A stretch of 64,000 nucleotides of DNA. Source: Anaerolineae bacterium (lineage in GTDB: Bacteria; Desulfobacterota; Desulfobacteria; Desulfobacterales; ETH-SRB1). The notes below the pieces were generated by a model. The model saw nothing but the letters and a program-made list of their open reading frames with translations. It made no database searches and was not told the origin of the DNA. How positions within the stretch are numbered: the stretch's first letter is position 1; the number at the start of each line of letters is the position of its first letter. This document shows positions 1 through 8,876 of this stretch, one piece after another. Where the stretch lies: the NCBI GenBank assembly GCA_035529315.1, contig DATKWZ010000006.1:1-64000 (forward strand). The letters are read 5' to 3'. Both the position numbers and the translations under genes were made by a program.

Positions 1-70
1 ATATGCACGTAAGTCAAACGGACAAGTTTGTTACAGATAGAATTTGTATATCACATTTTTAATTGAATTG

Positions 71-541
71 TTAGGTTTTGAACTCTCTAAATTTTAATAT
101 TTTTACTGCTTTACCCGTAACTTCTTCCAATTTACCTATGACACGAATTTGATTTCTTTGCAGTCGATCACCCAGCCCTTTGACTTCACAAAAAAACCAA
201 TCTTGTTTGTCGGGTGAATATACAAACAGGTCAGGCAAGCCAGCCCTGTTTTCAAAAATATAGTTGATGACTTTTTGAGGAATGGTGCTTTTTATTGTTT
301 CAATTTTCTTTGTGTGCTTAGGCGTTTCGTATTTTTCGATAAGACTTAGGTAGCCAAGGGATTTATATAGCAGAATAGCGCCAAGCCATTCAAAAAAGTG
401 ATAATGGGGCTGGTTGTGGGTGATTCGAACGTCATGCTCATCAAATAATTGTGGATATTTCTTTGCCCACTCCGAAATGAGTTTCCCTGAACGGAATAGT
501 TCGCGCTGAGAAGGATGGAAGGAGAATTCTAAGTCTTGCAT
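71..541 (-). CDS. VRR-NUC domain nuclease-like protein
   Basis: Small 156-residue protein, probably a PD-(D/E)XK nuclease of the VRR-NUC type. Seen: the C-terminal half has GLPDLFVY (Asp104), then CEVKG (Glu119, Lys121) and a following Gln131, which is the order of catalytic and metal-binding residues in this fold. The N-terminal 90 residues are not recognised. The start is supported by an AAAGGAA ribosome-binding site 8 nt upstream. VRR-NUC domains act on branched or damaged DNA, alone or fused to helicases; here the gene is solitary, so the substrate is unknown. The gene ends close to the window edge and is followed, in its own direction, by about 70 bases with nothing recognisable. Confidence 0.75.
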   Translation of the reverse strand: MQDLEFSFHPSQRELFRSGKLISEWAKKYPQLFDEHDVRITHNQPHYHFFEWLGAILLYKSLGYLSLIEKYETPKHTKKIETIKSTIPQKVINYIFENRAGLPDLFVYSPDKQDWFFCEVKGLGDRLQRNQIRVIGKLEEVTGKAVKILKFREFKT

Positions 542-587
542 TTAAAATTCCTTTAGATCTCGCAAAAAAATCCCAAATCTATGCCAG

Positions 588-805
588 AATCAGCCGGATT
601 ATGATGCGGCGAGGTTTTTCAGGCATGAAATTGTTTCCCGGGAAAAAGGCTTGTGCCGGCACGGCAGTATTGAGTTGTTTTTAAACACAGAGGTTGATTC
701 GAGTTCGTAACGTGAAGAGGCGACAGCTTTTCCCCGAATGGCTGTGTTAGGAATAGATGAATAATAGGCGATAACAGGTGTTATATTATTTTGTTTGACG
801 GTTTT
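588..805 (-). pseudogene. Duplicated 3' tail of the B12/radical SAM gene (remnant)
   Basis: These 218 bases match 1406-1622, the last ~70 codons and stop of the radical SAM gene, with many substitutions and about one inserted base that moves the stop upstream. A 70-residue reading frame is still open, but it lacks the B12 and FeS domains, so it cannot be functional as a radical SAM enzyme. The end of the cNMP-binding gene (its last codons and stop) runs into this duplicated segment. It is either the residue of a second gene copy mostly deleted, or part of a duplication created when the cNMP gene was inserted. Confidence 0.8.
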
Positions 806-1310
806 TTTCATCTGTTCTTTTCTGCAGCATCTCGAACTGTTTTTTGATATTAACCAGCTCTTCGTTTAATAAACGCAACCTGACTGACATATATTCCGCA
901 AATACCTTGTACAACAATAACAAGAAACTTGCTGCTTCATCGTCAGAAGAAAACTTATCTGTAGCACCAATGTTAACGGCCAGGCAGATGGTTTTGCCTT
1001 CCGCATATACTGATGCCGACCTGCTTAACTTGTCCAGGATTCTCATTTCGCCAAAAATTTCACCGCTCCTGCTTAGCGTGCAAATGTTTATTCCATCTTT
1101 TTTCACTCGCACCTTGCCGGAGAGAAGAACATAGAGCCATAAGTCCATATCCCCTTCTTTGATAATAGGTTCCCCGTCTTCGTATTGTCTCATCTTGCTC
1201 AGCCTGAGCATTTTTCCAAGACTCTCTATTTCGAAATTCTTCAAGCTGGGAACCGAAAGAAGTTGCTGTATATTGTGCATGTCATCTTTAAGATATTTTG
1301 ATTCAATCAT
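786..1310 (-). CDS. Cyclic-nucleotide-binding domain protein without DNA-binding domain
   Basis: 174 residues. Residues about 20-125 form a cNMP-binding (CRP-like) beta-barrel with GEIFGEM (83-89) followed by SRSAS (96-100), the phosphate-binding cassette in which the FGE and the Arg are kept. After it comes a helical, probably coiled-coil tail (about 130-170) and no helix-turn-helix, so it is a sensor or adaptor and not a CRP-type regulator. It sits between the two copies of the radical SAM gene tail, and its final codons are supplied by the duplicated sequence, so its present C-terminus may be recent. A class III adenylate cyclase in the same window (11768-14011) is a possible source of its ligand; that link is inference. 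Confidence 0.8.
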   Translation of the reverse strand: MIESKYLKDDMHNIQQLLSVPSLKNFEIESLGKMLRLSKMRQYEDGEPIIKEGDMDLWLYVLLSGKVRVKKDGINICTLSRSGEIFGEMRILDKLSRSASVYAEGKTICLAVNIGATDKFSSDDEAASFLLLLYKVFAEYMSVRLRLLNEELVNIKKQFEMLQKRTDEKNRQTK

Positions 1311-1403
1311 ATTTAGCTCGCAAGTGTCTTGTTCATTTATTTATTATATCATGTTTATATCAACAAATCAATCTTTGGCTCATAGTTCCCATTCTGCTTA
1401 ACA

Positions 1404-2756
1404 TTAATCAGCCGGATTAGATGCGGCCAGGCTCTTTAGGTATGAAATCATTTCCCATGAAAAAGGCTCCTGTTGACACGGCAGTATTGAGTTGTTTGTA
1501 AATACAGGGTCTGCTTCAAGATTGTAGCGCGAGGAGGCGAGAGCTTTTCCCCACATGGCTGTGTGGGGAATCGGTGAATAATAGGCGATAACAGGTGTTA
1601 TATTATTTTGTTTGACGGTTTTGATGGAATCTTCAATTGAGCTTATCGTTTGCCCGGGCAGGCCGGCTAACAGATATGCGCCGACCTGATCTTTATTAAA
1701 GCCCGCATTCTTCAGGCAGGCAACAGCCCGCATAAATTCATCCTCGGTTACCTTTTTATCAAAATCCTTTCTTTTTTCAAAGGCTGCGGTTTCAAGCCCA
1801 AGACGCAGTGTTTTAAAGCCTGCTTTATACATCAGATCTGCTGTCTGATCCGAAATGCACTGGATATGGACGGCATTTGGCGTGTGAAACCGCAGATTCA
1901 TACCTGCCTGAATTATTTTTTCCAGTATTGGGACAGCATGCTTTTCAGCGTCCACAAGGAGCGCATCATCGTAAAACACAAAATCGATTACATCATATTT
2001 TTCATGCCAGTAGCATATTTCTTCCACCACGGATTCCGGGCTTCGCAAAGCTCTTTTTGGATTTAAAAAATGTGACGCGCAGTAGGCGCAGGAAAAGGGG
2101 CATCCTGTTGACGTGAGAACGGGAATATAGGAGATTTTTCTTTGCAAGTCAAATGCAGGATAAGGATATGTATCAGGATTGTCAGGGTTATATTTTGGGC
2201 TGACAGCAAAGCCTGTAAATTCTTCAGCCAGCTTGAGGATGTGTTGAGCTGTTGGACCGGTTATGACTCTGTCCGCGCCTGAATGAACATCGGCGTGATC
2301 CCGGCAGAGAGTGGCATAAATACCGCCAAGAACCACCAATGCGTTCGGATATATTTCTTTAATGATGTCAATGGCATGCCGCACACCCTGATGCCAGTAA
2401 GTCATAAGTGAAGTGACAAGAACAAGATCGGGTTTTGGTATGGATAGGAGATCGTCTCTGAACCATTCTTCCCTGATTCCGTATCTGGAATAGTTTCTGG
2501 ATACATCCTCAAGACCGTTTGGTCTGGGGATTCTGGTTTTTAAATACGGGCCGCGGCCGTATCTCGCATGAAGATCGGTTTTGACGGCTTTTTGATGAAA
2601 CCTGTCAAGGCAGTCAATATATGCAACATTATATCCGTGGTAGCGAAGAATGGAGGCAAGTGCGAGAAGTCCTATCGGCTTTGCCCAGACGTCGTAAGCT
2701 GCAAAGTCGCATATCCAGGGATTTACAAGCAGAATATTCGGGGTGTCTTGATTCAT
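1404..2756 (-). CDS. B12-binding domain radical SAM protein
   Basis: 450 residues. The N-terminal ~180 residues look like a cobalamin-binding domain (beta-alpha pattern starting NILLVNPW, with VVLGGIYATL at about 141-150). The radical SAM core begins at about 208 with CPFSCAYC (Cys219, Cys223, Cys226), the CxxxCxxC that binds the [4Fe-4S] cluster and SAM. Later segments FVFYDDALL and LRLGLET are typical of the TIM barrel. Substrate unknown; members of this broad class methylate or rearrange unactivated carbons. It is monocistronic or leads into the cNMP gene 93 bp downstream. No clear Shine-Dalgarno precedes the start. A degenerate copy of its last ~70 codons lies at 588-805. Confidence 0.85.
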   Translation of the reverse strand: MNQDTPNILLVNPWICDFAAYDVWAKPIGLLALASILRYHGYNVAYIDCLDRFHQKAVKTDLHARYGRGPYLKTRIPRPNGLEDVSRNYSRYGIREEWFRDDLLSIPKPDLVLVTSLMTYWHQGVRHAIDIIKEIYPNALVVLGGIYATLCRDHADVHSGADRVITGPTAQHILKLAEEFTGFAVSPKYNPDNPDTYPYPAFDLQRKISYIPVLTSTGCPFSCAYCASHFLNPKRALRSPESVVEEICYWHEKYDVIDFVFYDDALLVDAEKHAVPILEKIIQAGMNLRFHTPNAVHIQCISDQTADLMYKAGFKTLRLGLETAAFEKRKDFDKKVTEDEFMRAVACLKNAGFNKDQVGAYLLAGLPGQTISSIEDSIKTVKQNNITPVIAYYSPIPHTAMWGKALASSRYNLEADPVFTNNSILPCQQEPFSWEMISYLKSLAASNPAD

Positions 2757-2831
2757 GGTTTATAATGTGAATAGTCATAATTCGAGCTTCAATGTTTTTC
2801 ACCACGAAGAGCACAAAGAAGAGAAAATCCT

Positions 2832-3323
2832 CTAATCCTCTAATCCTATGGCATCCTGCGGAAAGTATTCCATTGAGATTTTTTTCAATTCCTCGCGGCT
2901 GAAAAGGAGTGTATATGTATTGACCGAGGTTGCTTTCGATATCTTCAGAGCTATTTCCCTGCAGGACTCTTCATCCCCGGCGTGAATCATGGTGTAGAGG
3001 TTGTATGGCCAATCGTCACTGGGGTTTCTCCTGTAACAATGTGAAACCTGCCTGAAAGATGCCATCTTTTTCCCGACTTCATCTATCTGGTTTTCGTCAA
3101 CCCTCCAGGCTACCATGGCATTTGCCTTAAACCCTGATTTCTGGTGCCGTATGGTTGCGCCAAAACGCCGTATTACCCCCCTGTCGCAAAGATCTTTCAG
3201 CTTTTCCAGAAAAGTATTTTCTGAAATACCTAATTGCTCCGCGATTTCAAGATACGGCTGCTTTGTTACGGAAATGTCGCCCTGGATTGAGGCCAGGATC
3301 TTTTTTTCAAGTTCTGTTAACAT
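2832..3323 (-). CDS. ahbB: Siroheme decarboxylase, beta-type subunit (AsnC/Lrp fold)
   Basis: 163 residues with an Lrp/AsnC-like winged helix (1-60) and an effector-type domain. The signatures RRFGATIRHQKSGF (52-65), VSHCYRRN (93-100) and WPYNLYTMIH (105-114) are those of the AhbB-type subunit of siroheme decarboxylase, which with AhbA converts siroheme to 12,18-didecarboxysiroheme in the alternative heme pathway of sulfate reducers and archaea. An AhbA-type partner is not in this window. Because of the fold, such proteins are often mislabelled as transcription regulators. The stop is followed downstream by short tandem repeats (CTCTAATC). The gene is 31 bp downstream of mtnA and could be transcribed with it. 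Confidence 0.82.
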   Translation of the reverse strand: MLTELEKKILASIQGDISVTKQPYLEIAEQLGISENTFLEKLKDLCDRGVIRRFGATIRHQKSGFKANAMVAWRVDENQIDEVGKKMASFRQVSHCYRRNPSDDWPYNLYTMIHAGDEESCREIALKISKATSVNTYTLLFSREELKKISMEYFPQDAIGLED

Positions 3324-3354
3324 ATTAAATTATAAATATTTAAATAAAATAATG

Positions 3355-4443
3355 TCAAGGACTTTTGGATTCGGGGAACAGGTTTTGTATATCATGCTCT
3401 GTTGCCCGGCATATACCATTTTCGGTAATAAAACCTGTTACAAGTCTTGCGGGCGTGACATCAAAAGCAAAGTTTGCGACAAGGCTGCTTTCAGGGGTAA
3501 TCAGAACGCTTTTTATCGCTCCCTGTTCAAGGCCCTGCACATACCTTATTTCATCAGGATCACGCATTTCTATAGGTATCTCTTTTAACCCGTCTTTTAA
3601 GTCCCAGTCAAAGGTGCTGGAAGGAAGGGCAACATAAAAGGGGATGTTGTTATCCCTGGCTGCCAGAGCTTTAAGATATGTTCCGATTTTATTGGCGACA
3701 TCGCCGGTGCGGGTAGTTCTGTCTGAACCCACGATCACGATATCCACCATGCCGTGCTGCATGAGATGACCGCCCGCATTATCAGCAATTACAGTATGTT
3801 TTACACCGTGTTTGCCGAGCTCCCATGCTGTCAGCCTTGAACCCTGATTTAGCGGTCTTGTTTCGTCCACCCATACATGGACATCTATGCCGCTTTCAAA
3901 GGCCGCATATATCGGGGCGGTCGCGGTTCCATATTCTACACAGGCGAGCCATCCTGCATTGCAATGGGTGAGAATGTTGACGGTTTGACCCCCTTTTCCA
4001 CGGCTTATCTCTGCGATCAGGGTTAGGCCGTTTTCACCTATTTTCCTGCAGTTTTCGACCTCTGTTTCGACGATTCTTTCAGCCTCATTAAGGGCTGCTT
4101 TAATTTTACCGGATGATGTTTTTGCTTTGAGTGTTTCAGCTAAAACCTTATCAACAGCCCATGCAAGATTTATCGCCGTAGGCCGTGCAGATTTTATCCT
4201 CTTACACTCTTTTATCAGAAAATCGCTGCCTGATGATTTATCTTCAGCATTTAAGGCGGCCAGATAAACTCCGTATGCTGCCGTAACACCTATCAGGGGG
4301 GCGCCTCTCACATATGTTTCCTTTATAGCTTTTATGACATCATCGACACTTTTAAGCTCCGCTACCACAAACCGGTGTGGAAGAAGTCTCTGGTCAATTA
4401 CCTTGATAACCTTTAAATCTTGACTCAGCCATATCGGCCGCAT
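3355..4443 (-). CDS. mtnA: S-methyl-5-thioribose-1-phosphate isomerase
   Basis: Aldose-ketose isomerase converting 5-methylthioribose-1-phosphate to the ribulose form (methionine salvage; also accepts 5-deoxyribose-1-phosphate in DHAP shunts). With the start at 4443 the protein has 362 residues, begins MRPIWLS like its family, and has catalytic Cys161 (THCNAGW) and Asp241 (VGSDRTTRTGD). An upstream in-frame ATG at 4485 would add 14 residues overlapping the channel gene; the 4443 start leaves 7 nt after that gene's stop and fits the family. No strong ribosome-binding site is visible, so translational coupling to the channel gene is likely. No other methionine-salvage gene is adjacent, but a sugar aldolase pair occurs at 36.8-39.7 kb. 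Confidence 0.93.
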   Translation of the reverse strand: MRPIWLSQDLKVIKVIDQRLLPHRFVVAELKSVDDVIKAIKETYVRGAPLIGVTAAYGVYLAALNAEDKSSGSDFLIKECKRIKSARPTAINLAWAVDKVLAETLKAKTSSGKIKAALNEAERIVETEVENCRKIGENGLTLIAEISRGKGGQTVNILTHCNAGWLACVEYGTATAPIYAAFESGIDVHVWVDETRPLNQGSRLTAWELGKHGVKHTVIADNAGGHLMQHGMVDIVIVGSDRTTRTGDVANKIGTYLKALAARDNNIPFYVALPSSTFDWDLKDGLKEIPIEMRDPDEIRYVQGLEQGAIKSVLITPESSLVANFAFDVTPARLVTGFITENGICRATEHDIQNLFPESKSP

Positions 4444-4450
4444 ATTTTTA

Positions 4451-5458
4451 TTAGAGATCTTTTCTTGCCTTGGCAATATCGTCAACCTTTCCCATTACTA
4501 TTAATACCATTCCTTCTTTCAGTACCTGTGAAGAGGGAGGATTAAATTCAATTTCTTCAGAATTTTGTTTTGCGCCTAAAACCAGCAAATTGAATTTGTC
4601 CTTGATGCCTGATTCGCTGATTGTTTTCCCCACAGCGTTTGATTGCGCTGAAACGGTTATTTGATGGATTCTTAAATGCTGTTTTCTGCTGCGAAGCATG
4701 CTGTCAAGAAAATCAACGGCAGCGGGACGGATCATTTCAGATGCCATGCGGAGCGCACCGATAAAATTCGGTGATACAACGCTGTCTGCGCCGGCCTTTT
4801 TGAGTTTCGGCCTCAGCTTCTGATTTGTCATCCTGCTTATTATCCGTATGTTTTTGTTCAGCATTCGTGCGGTCATTGTAATATAAAGGTTGTCCTTGTC
4901 TGAAGGAAGGGCGATGATGATTCCGGCCGCTCTTTCAATGCCCGCGGCTAAAAGATTCTGATCATCTGTAGCATCCCCTTTGACATAGAGCAGATTTTCT
5001 ACCTGGCTGCACCGCTCTATATTCTTTTCATCAAGCTCTATCAGAACAACCTGCTCACAATTTTTAACAAGTTCTTCAAGGAGAGGGCATCCTGTTTCGC
5101 CGCCGCCGCATACTATATAATGGTTGTTTAACTTCTTTATCTGTTTATCCATCTGTTTTTTCCTTAATATTCCGGAGAGGTCTCCCTCAACCAACAATGC
5201 CGTCATGCTGCTTATGCCATAAAGTAAGATTCCCATCCCAAAGGTGATGAGAATCATGGTAAATATCTGCGCGGCGGCATTGCCTGTAACCTGGATAATT
5301 TCACCATAACCAACGCTGGTTAATGAAATTACCGTCATGAATATACAATCCATGAACTTTGGTTTTCCATCAAACAGGATATAATAGCCTATGCTTCCTG
5401 CCGATATTATGACAAAAATAGCAATCAGCGCAAAATATAATCTTTTTTTAATATTCAT
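4451..5458 (-). CDS. Two-TM potassium channel with RCK (TrkA-N/TrkA-C) domains
   Basis: 335 residues. TM1 about 8-28, pore loop with the selectivity filter TSVGYGE (47-53), TM2 about 63-83, then a cytosolic RCK module: Rossmann fold starting NNHYIVCGGGETG (111-122), followed by a TrkA-C-type domain to the end. This is the MthK-like architecture of a K+ channel gated by ligand or Ca2+/nucleotide binding to the RCK ring. The dinucleotide motif is GGGETG instead of GxGxxG, and the following acidic residue of the binding site is in VVLIELD. It is the first gene of a probable operon with mtnA (7 nt gap). Confidence 0.92.
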   Translation of the reverse strand: MNIKKRLYFALIAIFVIISAGSIGYYILFDGKPKFMDCIFMTVISLTSVGYGEIIQVTGNAAAQIFTMILITFGMGILLYGISSMTALLVEGDLSGILRKKQMDKQIKKLNNHYIVCGGGETGCPLLEELVKNCEQVVLIELDEKNIERCSQVENLLYVKGDATDDQNLLAAGIERAAGIIIALPSDKDNLYITMTARMLNKNIRIISRMTNQKLRPKLKKAGADSVVSPNFIGALRMASEMIRPAAVDFLDSMLRSRKQHLRIHQITVSAQSNAVGKTISESGIKDKFNLLVLGAKQNSEEIEFNPPSSQVLKEGMVLIVMGKVDDIAKARKDL

Positions 5459-5726
5459 CGAGAAATTAATTCTTTTGCAGCAATAAAACCAGGCTCAAAA
5501 GCTTTTAAATTAGAGTCCACAAAACTTTTTTTATTTTATAATAACTATACTGTGCCGCTCCTCTTATTGCAAGTTTTTCCTTTTTTCCATGCCCACCTAG
5601 GCTCTTTCAAATTAAAGACGCAAAAAACCCGCTCGATTTTTAATCTGTATAATGTTATAGACTGTTGCGATAAAGGGGTAATTTTGAGGATATCTCTTAA
5701 ATTTCATGAAGGCGTGGAGGAACAAA

Positions 5727-6068
5727 ATGATTAGGGATTGTTCATTTGGGGCCATTGTTATTAAAGGCAAACAATATACCTCAGACCTTATTATCTATCC
5801 TGATGGGCATATAGAGGCTTCGTGGTATCGAAGGAAAGGGCACAGCCTTTCATTAGATGATATAAACAAACTTGTTGAATCTAAACCAGAAGTCATTATT
5901 GCCGGGACCGGTGTCAGCGGATTAATGAGGCCTGAGTCCGGACTTGATAAATTGCTTCTTGAAAAAGGCATAGAGTTTATTGCGCAGCCGAACCAGAAGG
6001 CAATTAAAATTTACAATGAACTGTCATCTATAAAAAAGGTCGGCGCCTGTTTTCATTTAACATGTTAA
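5727..6068 (+). CDS. Mth938-like domain protein (DUF498)
   Basis: 113 residues. The start at 5727 is chosen because GTGGAGG lies 7 nt upstream; an ATG at 5706 is possible but has no such site. The sequence IRDCSFGAIVIKGKQY, SWYRRKGH and IIAGTGVSGLMRP follows the Mth938/AAMDC pattern (a single small alpha-beta domain of unknown biochemical role). It stands alone; about 270 bp upstream separate it from the divergent channel gene and should hold both promoters. No clear terminator is seen in the 157 bp after it. Confidence 0.8.
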   Translation: MIRDCSFGAIVIKGKQYTSDLIIYPDGHIEASWYRRKGHSLSLDDINKLVESKPEVIIAGTGVSGLMRPESGLDKLLLEKGIEFIAQPNQKAIKIYNELSSIKKVGACFHLTC

Positions 6069-6225
6069 TTGAAGGTTGTGAAAAAGTATTGTAATTTCAA
6101 ACAGTAAGGCTTTATGCTGCCCGGAGTTTCATAAGCGGCGATTAGTGGCAGGGGAGTATATCTTGATATTTCACATATTATCTGCTATTAATTATTAAAT
6201 TAATTAAATCACGGAGAAAAAATAC

Positions 6226-6789
6226 ATGAAAAACTATTTTGCGGCAATATTATGCCTTGTGCTTCTGGTAATGGGTTATGGATGTACTACCTTTTATAAT
6301 GCGGCCGTGGATGAACGCAATGTGCGTACAGTGGCCAGCGACACAAAGATTAAGGCCACGATCCTGCAAAAATTTATCGAAGACAATGTTGTTAAGACCT
6401 TTGATATCGATATAAGCTGTTATTATGGCCATGTTTACTTAATCGGTGAATATGATGTGGAAAAACAAAAAAACAGAGCCATTGAAATTGCCGGGAATGT
6501 TGAAGGGGTAAAAGATGTAACCACCTATCTTCTCAAAAAGAAAGATGGTGATCCATGTGGAGCAACGGACAATCTTGCCATGAAGGCAAAGATTAAAGCC
6601 AAACTCATCAAGGATGGGGATATCTGGTCAACCAATGTCGACGTAACAGTTATTCAATGCAACGTGGTATTTGTGGGTATTGTAGGATCAGATAAGGAAA
6701 TAGAGAAAATTATTGCTCATGCTGAAAGTATAGGAGGAATTCGAAGCGTCAAATCTTTCCTGAAGGTAGCGCCACACTACAACCAATAA
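6226..6789 (+). CDS. BON-domain lipoprotein or secreted protein
   Basis: 187 residues with an N-terminal signal ending MGYGC (Cys20), a weak lipobox. Two BON domains follow (about 35-105 and 112-182): each has the alternating pattern of an 'IKATILQKF' helix, an 'IDISCYYGHVYLIG' hairpin and a 'VKDV' strand, as in OsmY and related envelope proteins thought to bind membranes. A GGAG site lies 10 nt before the ATG. Next to a FlgT-like protein in the same direction. Function beyond envelope maintenance is not evident. Confidence 0.82.
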   Translation: MKNYFAAILCLVLLVMGYGCTTFYNAAVDERNVRTVASDTKIKATILQKFIEDNVVKTFDIDISCYYGHVYLIGEYDVEKQKNRAIEIAGNVEGVKDVTTYLLKKKDGDPCGATDNLAMKAKIKAKLIKDGDIWSTNVDVTVIQCNVVFVGIVGSDKEIEKIIAHAESIGGIRSVKSFLKVAPHYNQ

Positions 6790-6900
6790 ACAATTTCCTG
6801 ACAAAAAAGTAAGAAAACAGAGGAGCCGGGCAGGCTCCATAAAAAACATGTGTATATTGTTTCTATAGGTATAACCGGTCTACAATGAAGGGTTAAACAT

Positions 6901-8028
6901 ATGAATAGACTCTTTCCGATTATAGCAACACTGGCCATACTATTTGCTTATACAACAGGCGGTATTGCATCAGAAAAAGTGGTTGAAGTTGAGGGAAGCA
7001 GCTTTATTTCCAAAGAGGATGCCGTACATCAGGCTCAGCGTTTGGCCGTGGAGCAAGCTGTTGGGGTCTTTATCCAATCTAAAACCGAGGTGGAAAATTT
7101 TGCGATTAAAAAAGACAGGATTATGTCCCGAACACAGGGCTATATCACCCGCTTCACGATCCTTAGGGAAGAAAAGGATGAAGGCCTTTACACTGTCAGG
7201 TTAAGCGCAACTGTTTCAATGGACAAAATAAAAGACGATCTTTTGGCTATGAAAATTCTGCTTGACAGCATGGAGCGGCCCAAGCTTATGATTTTAATAG
7301 AAGAAGAATATATCGGCATGGAGAATGTAGGCATGTGTTTAGCCGAAACCGAGATATCCTCCATGCTTGCGGACAAGGGTTTTGATCTTGTTGACAGGGC
7401 GCAGATTGAGAAGATAAAGAGCCTTGACCAAAGCAGACAGGCTTTAGCCGGAAATATTGCCGCAGCCAAAAGGCTGGGGTTGGACTTTGGATCTCAGTAT
7501 GTGATAGTGGGCAAGGCCGTAGTTGAAGATATCGGCGAGGCTTATCCAAATTCCGGCCTTAAATCGCTTCAGGCGAGTCTTCAGCTAAAAGTCATTCAAA
7601 CCCAGACAGGGCTTTTGTTAGGTTCCATGGTAAAAAACGGAATTTCCGTCCATATCAGTCCGCTGACCGGCGCTGGCAAATCTCTGCGCATAGCGGCTCA
7701 AAAGGCTGTTGACGAATACCTGGTTGATACCATTACCAACTCTTTCCAGGAGTTTCTCAATAATGGCGCTCCTATTAAACTGCATATAACCGGCGTAAAA
7801 TCCTTTCAGCAATACAAATTGATTGTATCTAATATTGAAATTATGGACAAAGTTGTAAGCAGCAAAAAGGAAGCCTGGAATAAAACCGGGGGGCTGCTTG
7901 TTCTGGATCTGCGCTTTAAGGGCACGAGTGAAGAGATTGCCGAACTTCTGGATGGCTTTAATCTTGGCAAAAACAGCCTTGAAGTGGTTGATTTTGCGCC
8001 GGACAGAGTTGACTTTAATTTGCGATAA
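6901..8028 (+). CDS. FlgT/LPP20-like periplasmic protein
   Basis: 375 residues with a cleavable signal (about 1-23). The N-terminal domain has the pattern AVHQAQRLAVEQAVGVFIQS, then TEVENFAI and RTQGYI, shared with four other proteins in this window (18046, 25883, 32000, 63400) and with FlgT/LPP20-type domains. The middle (about 125-240) resembles a CsgG/FlgT-like alpha-beta domain (KLMILIEEEYIG; VDRAQIEKI; VIVGKA), and the C-terminus resembles the end of the truncated gene at the window edge. No flagellar gene is near, so an envelope role outside motility is likely. Convergent with the CsgG-like lipoprotein gene downstream. Confidence 0.7.
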   Translation: MNRLFPIIATLAILFAYTTGGIASEKVVEVEGSSFISKEDAVHQAQRLAVEQAVGVFIQSKTEVENFAIKKDRIMSRTQGYITRFTILREEKDEGLYTVRLSATVSMDKIKDDLLAMKILLDSMERPKLMILIEEEYIGMENVGMCLAETEISSMLADKGFDLVDRAQIEKIKSLDQSRQALAGNIAAAKRLGLDFGSQYVIVGKAVVEDIGEAYPNSGLKSLQASLQLKVIQTQTGLLLGSMVKNGISVHISPLTGAGKSLRIAAQKAVDEYLVDTITNSFQEFLNNGAPIKLHITGVKSFQQYKLIVSNIEIMDKVVSSKKEAWNKTGGLLVLDLRFKGTSEEIAELLDGFNLGKNSLEVVDFAPDRVDFNLR

Positions 8029-8082
8029 TAAGATACTTTTTCAACAGGATATCCAGAACATAAAACATCATTAAGCTTTATA

Positions 8083-8853
8083 TTATTTCCCGCCGCCATC
8101 AAATTCTATGGTTTTAGTGATCACGGTTGGAGAAAATTTTGCGACAAGCCTGGACGCAACTTCGGCTGACAGCTCGTTTAAGGTTTGATTCGGAGCCGGC
8201 AACCGGCTTAACTTCATCCCTCCTAAAATAGAAAGAGCATATTCCTTATCGCCGCCGAATTTTTGATTGTAATTTTCCGTGACCTTGCCGGTCGCTATAA
8301 TCTGCTTTGTTTTCAGGTTAAATACTTTGAAATCGGTGGTTAGAGAAGCCTGGCGTATGATATAGGGCACTGGTTTGAGTACTGTCCTTTTGATTTCCAC
8401 GTCCATCCATTTACCAGAAATGTTTTTCTCTTTTTTATATTGTCCCGTTCCTTCCTGCATCTGGATCTGATCATGTCCATGGATGTCATTTATGCTGGAG
8501 GTTACCCGCCCGGTAATTACTCCATCTGCATGAAGATCTTTAAGGTCGGGTAAAAATCTTGGATCATCTACCTGATCATAGGCAATCTGATCCAGGGCGT
8601 TTATCTTTGAAGTGTCTATAAGGTTGAAGTGCGGCACCTCGCTTAATTTATTATAGAAATAGCTGCGCACTGTTTCACCGAACCGGCCTTCAAACTTAAG
8701 CAGGGCAATCGTTCGGATGCCTCCCAAAGAAACTTCGGCAGGCTTGATCCTGCTTACACTGGTCTTTGCGACGCAACCAAACCATGCAAGCATTGCAACT
8801 ACTATTAAACCCGTTGATAATTTTAAGATATGTCTCTTGCAATTCATCAGCAT
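8083..8853 (-). CDS. CsgG/LpoB-like outer-membrane lipoprotein
   Basis: 256 residues, signal ending AWFGC (Cys27, weak lipobox). The body begins IRTIALLKFEGRFGETVRSY and has FNLIDTSKINAL and ADGVITGRVTS, the pattern of CsgG/LpoB-type nucleotide-fold domains; a later segment TDFKVFNLKTKQIIATGKV fits the same family. Last gene of the Mla-like operon (23 nt after the MCE gene), so it may be the outer-membrane partner of that lipid-transport machine; this role is inferred from position only. Confidence 0.65.
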   Translation of the reverse strand: MLMNCKRHILKLSTGLIVVAMLAWFGCVAKTSVSRIKPAEVSLGGIRTIALLKFEGRFGETVRSYFYNKLSEVPHFNLIDTSKINALDQIAYDQVDDPRFLPDLKDLHADGVITGRVTSSINDIHGHDQIQMQEGTGQYKKEKNISGKWMDVEIKRTVLKPVPYIIRQASLTTDFKVFNLKTKQIIATGKVTENYNQKFGGDKEYALSILGGMKLSRLPAPNQTLNELSAEVASRLVAKFSPTVITKTIEFDGGGK

Positions 8854-8876
8854 TCTTTTTTCAATAAAAGGTATAT

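Noticed and set aside
2832-3323. AsnC/Lrp transcription regulator
   Set aside because: The RHQKSGF, VSHCYRRN and WPYNLYTMIH segments fit siroheme decarboxylase AhbB better than an amino-acid-responsive regulator.
5552-5734. Plus-strand open frame of 60 codons upstream of the Mth938-like gene
   Set aside because: No ribosome-binding site, overlaps the real gene's start in another frame, and its composition is unlike a protein.
6901-8028. Flagellar FlgT and a flagellar cluster
   Set aside because: No other flagellar gene occurs in the window; only the module is shared.
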